From positions 103,670-167,669 of the forward strand of contig JAJPIZ010000039.1 in NCBI GenBank assembly GCA_021324435.1: DNA of 64,000 nt, read 5' to 3'. The first letter of the stretch is position 1. Each line of letters begins with the position of its first letter. Shown here piece after piece: positions 60,574 to 64,000 of the stretch. The DNA is from Anaerolineae bacterium. GTDB taxonomy: Bacteria > Chloroflexota > Anaerolineae > Anaerolineales > Villigracilaceae. The translations under genes and the position numbers were made by a program. The notes under the pieces were generated by a model that saw only the letters and a program-made list of their open reading frames with translations, was not told the origin of the DNA and made no database searches.

Positions 60574-61212
60574 CTATTTATCGAGCGGCAGGCTGGGTTG
60601 AAACGGGCTCAGGTTCAAGGTCTGGCGGATGCGGTTTTCGATCAGTTTGAGGTGCTCGGGGTTTTGGACGATGTTCAACGGATTTGTGTCAATGGTCAAA
60701 ACAGGCGTGCTGTCGTACGGCTTGCTGAAGAAATCTTCGTAGGCATGATTCAATTGGTCAATGTAACTGCGTTCCATGTTGCGCTCGTAAGAGCGATCGC
60801 GCAGGGCGATGCGTTGCATCAAGATGTTGGTATCGGCGCGGAGATAAACGATGAGATCGGGCTTCGGGATTTTTTCGCCCAGCGCTTCGTGGACTTTGTA
60901 ATACATTTCCAGTTCGTCGCCTTTGAGGTTGATGCGGGCGAAGAGCGCGTCTTTGGCAAAAGTGTAATCCGAGACCAGGGATTTGCCGGCCGCGAGCAGG
61001 TCCGGAACGGTGCGGCGTTGCTGATGATAGCGGCTGAGTAAAAAGAAAATCTGAGTCTGGAAAGCATAACGTTCACGGTCGGAATAAAAATCGGAGAGGA
61101 ACGGGTTTTCCTCGAAAATTTCCAACAGGATTTCGGATTCAAAGACGGGCTGTAAGAGACGGGCCAGCGTTGTCTTTCCAACGCCGATCACCCCTTCGAT
61201 GGCAACATACAT
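60574..61212 (-). CDS. Deoxynucleoside kinase
   Basis: A 212-residue dNK/dGK-type kinase. The P-loop is VAIEGVIGVGKTTLARLL, the ERS/DRX-like motif is SLVSDYTFAKDALFARINL, and the lid arginines are in QRIALRDRSYERNMERSYID. It salvages deoxynucleosides into dNMPs. Which base it prefers cannot be told. Cotranscribed with the nucleotidyltransferase gene downstream. Confidence 0.9.
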   Translation of the reverse strand: MYVAIEGVIGVGKTTLARLLQPVFESEILLEIFEENPFLSDFYSDRERYAFQTQIFFLLSRYHQQRRTVPDLLAAGKSLVSDYTFAKDALFARINLKGDELEMYYKVHEALGEKIPKPDLIVYLRADTNILMQRIALRDRSYERNMERSYIDQLNHAYEDFFSKPYDSTPVLTIDTNPLNIVQNPEHLKLIENRIRQTLNLSPFQPSLPLDK

Positions 61213-61271
61213 GCACGCGCTCCGTGTTGAGATGCGTCAAGGATACCATATTATGGATGCTATCCGAGAGA

Positions 61272-61337
61272 TTAAACGCAAAGACGCGAAGTCGCAAAGC
61301 CATTTAATTTCTCTGCGTCTCAGCGTCTTCGCGTTAA
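61272..61337. repeat. Imperfect inverted repeat (AACGC-rich) between dNK and MFS genes
   Basis: TTAAACGCAAAGACGCGAAG (left arm) and CTTCGCGTTAA-type sequence (right arm) pair at roughly 18-19 of 24 positions. A run of T follows on the plus strand. It has the look of a dispersed repeat and could also terminate transcription between the dNK start region and the end of the MFS gene. Confidence 0.55.
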
Positions 61338-61349
61338 ATTTTTTTGGCT

Positions 61350-62702
61350 TTAGTCTTTCAATGTTGCAGGCACTTCAACAGGCGCGGCTGTGATAACGTG
61401 ATCGGGCAGATCAATTTCCACGTTGCGGACGAGGGGAACGAAGAAGGCCAACACCGAGACGATCACGGTCAGCACGCCAAGCAGGCTGATCAATAATCCG
61501 ATGCCGTGATTGGAGCCAACGCCAACGAGTGGGCCGAAGATCGAAGCGAGAAAGCCTCCAGCCGACATCCCCGGTTTGAAAACGCCGTCCGCTAAAGGTC
61601 CCGCGAGAAGCGGAGCGATGATCTGGCTCGACCATGCGATGGCGCGCCGCACGGCGAAGACGCGTCCCTGCACATCCGGCGCGACCTTCGATTGCCAGAT
61701 GGCCTGACTCGAAGCGTTCATCATCGGCACGGTGAACATGAAGCCAAAACCGCCGAGCGCAAGAAAAGGTATCGTGTTGGCAAAGACAATCGCCGAGATA
61801 AAAATTCCGCCGATCGCGCCCGCGCCCAGCAGAGTAAAGACTTTGCGTTTGCCGCCGCCCCACGCGCTCATCACCAATGTGCCGGCCAACATTCCAACGC
61901 CGAGGATGGTGCTGATGTAGCCAAGCACGTCGGCTTTCCAGCGGTCGAGGATGAGCGGGATGAACAGCGGTTGCATGATGCCGCCGAGGAAGTTGATGGT
62001 GAGGAAATAAATCAGCAGGGAGAGCAGACCTTTGCGCGCCGTGATGTAATGCCAGCCGAAGGCCATTTCCTTCCAGATCGAACCTTTGGCCTGGTGACCA
62101 TCCGCGGTGCGCGGCGGGTTGGGAATGCGGACGAAGAGAAGCATCAGCAAAACCGAGAAGGCGTAGGTGGCGAAATCAATCAACGCCATGTTGCCGACTT
62201 TGATCGCCACATATAAAACCCCGGCGATGGCTGGACCCGCGATCTGCGGCAGAGCCTCGCCCAGTTGAACAAAGCCATTGGCGCGTCCGTATTGTTCCTT
62301 CGGCACCAGCAACGTGACCGAAGCCGTGAACGCCGGCCACATCAACGTGGCAAAGGTCGAGATGAAGAAGTTGATCGGGATCACCATCCACGGCTGAAGC
62401 GTGTGAGTGATGAATAAAATTGCGGCGAGGAGAACCGCCAGCCCCGCGCCGAAGTCGCTGACGATCATGGCCGTGCGGCGATTCCACCGATCGGCCAGCA
62501 CGCCGGCCAGCGGAGAGAAGAACACGAACGGCGCGCCGAGCGCGACTTGAGTCAGCGCGATGAGCGAGACGGAGTGAGTCTGGTCATAGACCCACACGCC
62601 GAGCGCGAAGCCGGTCAGTTGCGAACCGATCAGGGAGACGAGTTGCCCGAACCAAATGGTAAAGAAGGCGCGCATGCCGGAGGAAGGAGAGGAGGTTGTC
62701 AT
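61350..62702 (-). CDS. Major facilitator superfamily exporter
   Basis: A 450-residue MFS transporter with 12 membrane helices (DHA3/MFS_3 type). The conserved loop 2-3 motif reads LAGVLADRWNRRTAMIVSDF, and SLIALTQVALGAPFVFFSPL marks the first helices. It probably exports drugs or a siderophore-like compound. The start at 62702 (MTTSSP) has GGAG just upstream; a start 9 bases earlier is possible. No regulator adjacent. Confidence 0.85.
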   Translation of the reverse strand: MTTSSPSSGMRAFFTIWFGQLVSLIGSQLTGFALGVWVYDQTHSVSLIALTQVALGAPFVFFSPLAGVLADRWNRRTAMIVSDFGAGLAVLLAAILFITHTLQPWMVIPINFFISTFATLMWPAFTASVTLLVPKEQYGRANGFVQLGEALPQIAGPAIAGVLYVAIKVGNMALIDFATYAFSVLLMLLFVRIPNPPRTADGHQAKGSIWKEMAFGWHYITARKGLLSLLIYFLTINFLGGIMQPLFIPLILDRWKADVLGYISTILGVGMLAGTLVMSAWGGGKRKVFTLLGAGAIGGIFISAIVFANTIPFLALGGFGFMFTVPMMNASSQAIWQSKVAPDVQGRVFAVRRAIAWSSQIIAPLLAGPLADGVFKPGMSAGGFLASIFGPLVGVGSNHGIGLLISLLGVLTVIVSVLAFFVPLVRNVEIDLPDHVITAAPVEVPATLKD

Positions 62703-62788
62703 GTGCTCCATTCTACATTATTCATAAGAGTCATTGCCTTGCTGCAATCAAGAGATTTTTCCACTTCTTGATCAGTTGATCCAGAATG

Positions 62789-63868
62789 TCAATCCTGTCT
62801 GCGTAGATTTAAGGTGGCTTCATGTAACTTTGATATGAGCGTATTAAAGTCTTTTATAGCCGTTCCAGCAAGTTTTCTGTTCGAGAAAATAGGCTCTTCT
62901 AGGGGCACTTCTGACACATTAAGTATCGCCTCTAGTGCGTTAACATGAATTATTCTGTGCCGAAACTTTATATATTTTTGAATTCTATCAAGAACTAGTG
63001 ACTCTAGCTCTATTTCTCCAAACTTTATTTGGTAGGTTTTGTTATATACTAATTTGCATTTTTCATAGTCTTGAAAGTTTATGCTCCCTTTGCCTATAAT
63101 CAATTCAAGAATACTTACATGCCCTTCGTTAGCCTCAGTTGCTAAGCGCGTGCCAATATCAGCATCTCTTTCCCTGCGGGAGAAAATAGAATTTATTAAC
63201 GCATCAATATTTGGAGTAATGCCTTCCTGCTCTATCTCCAAAAATCTCTTCTTTGCGTAAGATTCGAATCCAGTGACTAAAAGAACCAATATCAGATTAG
63301 TGATGGCGACCTCGAACATGAAACCCTCTTCGGACTTCCCTGTCAAGACTATATCTATTGCCTTTATTGTTTCATTCCAAGCATCAATAGCAGTGGGTTG
63401 AAGAACAGGCTTACCGTTTTGATATACCTGGGCACCCATAACTTCGACCCCCTGGTCTCTGACTTGATAAATGCTCCCATCTTTTCCAATTCTAAATTGC
63501 TTTTGAGATGGTATACCACGTGCGTATACTAATTTCCCATCAGGCTCTCTGGTCCTCAGGTAAAGATTAATTTCTGATGTTGACCAAGTGAAGCCGATAA
63601 AGACACGATCAGAGCGAGGCACACTATTAAGATCAATTGTAGCGACTCTAGTTCCTGTGCCAGGCGATGAATGATAGAAGTGGAGTAACATATTGTCATC
63701 CCGTTCTAATCTAAAAAGGTGTCCGCCCGCGGGAATTTGTAATAACAAGCCCCCCCTTTTGTCCTTATCAAAGAGCTCCGCCGAATGATACTTAAAAGTC
63801 ATAGTACCCTCTGGGCGTCGAAGAGCTTCCTGCATTTCATCTGACAATTGATGTGTTATATCTTTCAT
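62789..63868 (-). CDS. Protein with HEPN-type R-x4-H motif and N-terminal beta-rich domain
   Basis: A 359-residue protein. The N-terminal half (to ~170) is beta-rich with FIGFTWSTSEINLYLRTREP, resembling a LamG/concanavalin-type fold. The C-terminal half is helical: VAITNLILVLLVTGFESYAK, then FLEIEQEGITPNIDALINSI, then RHRIIHVNA with R303-x4-H308 (bases 62945-62962). Helical context plus R-x4-H is the signature of HEPN RNase domains used in toxins and antiviral defence. The start at MKDITHQL is chosen over an upstream ATG. Activity is inferred; the gene is AT-rich and next to a repeat. Confidence 0.55.
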   Translation of the reverse strand: MKDITHQLSDEMQEALRRPEGTMTFKYHSAELFDKDKRGGLLLQIPAGGHLFRLERDDNMLLHFYHSSPGTGTRVATIDLNSVPRSDRVFIGFTWSTSEINLYLRTREPDGKLVYARGIPSQKQFRIGKDGSIYQVRDQGVEVMGAQVYQNGKPVLQPTAIDAWNETIKAIDIVLTGKSEEGFMFEVAITNLILVLLVTGFESYAKKRFLEIEQEGITPNIDALINSIFSRRERDADIGTRLATEANEGHVSILELIIGKGSINFQDYEKCKLVYNKTYQIKFGEIELESLVLDRIQKYIKFRHRIIHVNALEAILNVSEVPLEEPIFSNRKLAGTAIKDFNTLISKLHEATLNLRRQD

Positions 63869-63944
63869 TCTGCAGCCCCAACTTTCCAATTTCTCTTAGG
63901 GTCTGTATGCAAATTCGTCTCATGTCATTCTGAGCGACCAACGG

Positions 63945-64000
63945 GAGCGAAGAATCTCGTTTTTTTCGTTCAAAATTTGAGATTCTTCGTCGCTTCGCTC
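63945..64000. repeat. Dispersed palindromic repeat (GCGAAGAATCTC type), cut by window edge
   Basis: GAGCGAAGAATCTC (63945-63958) is inverted as GAGATTCTTCG (63979-63989), and the last bases (CGCTTCGCTC) continue the pattern. It is preceded by GTCATTCTGAGCGA. This is a recurring repeat type seen in many bacterial genomes; it extends past the window. Confidence 0.6.

Noticed and set aside
1..64000. tRNA, rRNA or CRISPR arrays
   Set aside because: No clover-leaf-like GTTC-containing segment, rRNA signature or regularly spaced direct repeats were recognised by eye; a tRNAscan-SE run could still find a tRNA.

Overview
This window looks like a chromosomal segment of a Chloroflexota bacterium, probably an Anaerolineae relative. 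That is an inference from gene content (Ycf45-like R3H ATPase, DUF5671-like membrane protein, RRM protein, AmrS, many GT-C-like polytopic proteins) and not from a marker phylogeny. No rRNA, tRNA or CRISPR array was recognised.

Region 1 (1-31 kb) is a surface-polysaccharide locus. A tightly overlapping minus-strand operon (6454 to 1) encodes a winged-helix regulator, two SDR sugar-nucleotide enzymes, a Wzm/Wzt-type ABC exporter, a capsule-synthesis-like transferase and a methyltransferase. It is divergent from a methyltransferase-GT2 fusion, and a perfect 17-bp palindrome sits between them. From 8 to 24 kb follow polytopic GT-C-like proteins, methyltransferases, a flippase-like protein, a sulfotransferase, GT4 glycosyltransferases and an asparagine synthetase-like amidotransferase. 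A four-gene glycosylation cassette (24.7-31.0 kb) lies between inverted remnants of one IS5-like element. The right remnant has truncated a PLP aminotransferase at its catalytic lysine. The cassette carries paralogues of the two-gene module at 14-17.4 kb, which points to spread or duplication of these modules.

Region 2 (31.9-50.9 kb) is mostly housekeeping: UspA, MobA, two tandem secreted paralogues of unknown function, the radical SAM protein AmrS, a peptide-type ABC importer (binding protein and two permeases but no ATPases), rhomboid protease, guanylate kinase, FmdB-type zinc ribbon, DinB/ClbS-like protein, RRM protein, WD40-like lipoprotein, thymidylate kinase, HtrA protease, R3H ATPase and PdxST.

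Region 3 (51-61 kb) appears to be the replication-origin neighbourhood. It has dnaN at 55450-56583 and a 390-bp intergenic region (59150-59539) with six DnaA-box-like 9-mers (three perfect TTATCCACA), plus a seventh box in the adjacent gene. Two ParB parS-like palindromes (52450 and 53148) lie inside a GntR-slipin-SdpI-YhfC operon. dnaA, parA and parB are not in the window.

Region 4 (60.5-64 kb) holds a deoxynucleoside kinase, an MFS exporter and, at the edge, a protein with a HEPN-type R-x4-H motif next to a dispersed palindromic repeat; it may be the start of an accessory or defence region. Several small dispersed inverted repeats occur between genes throughout.
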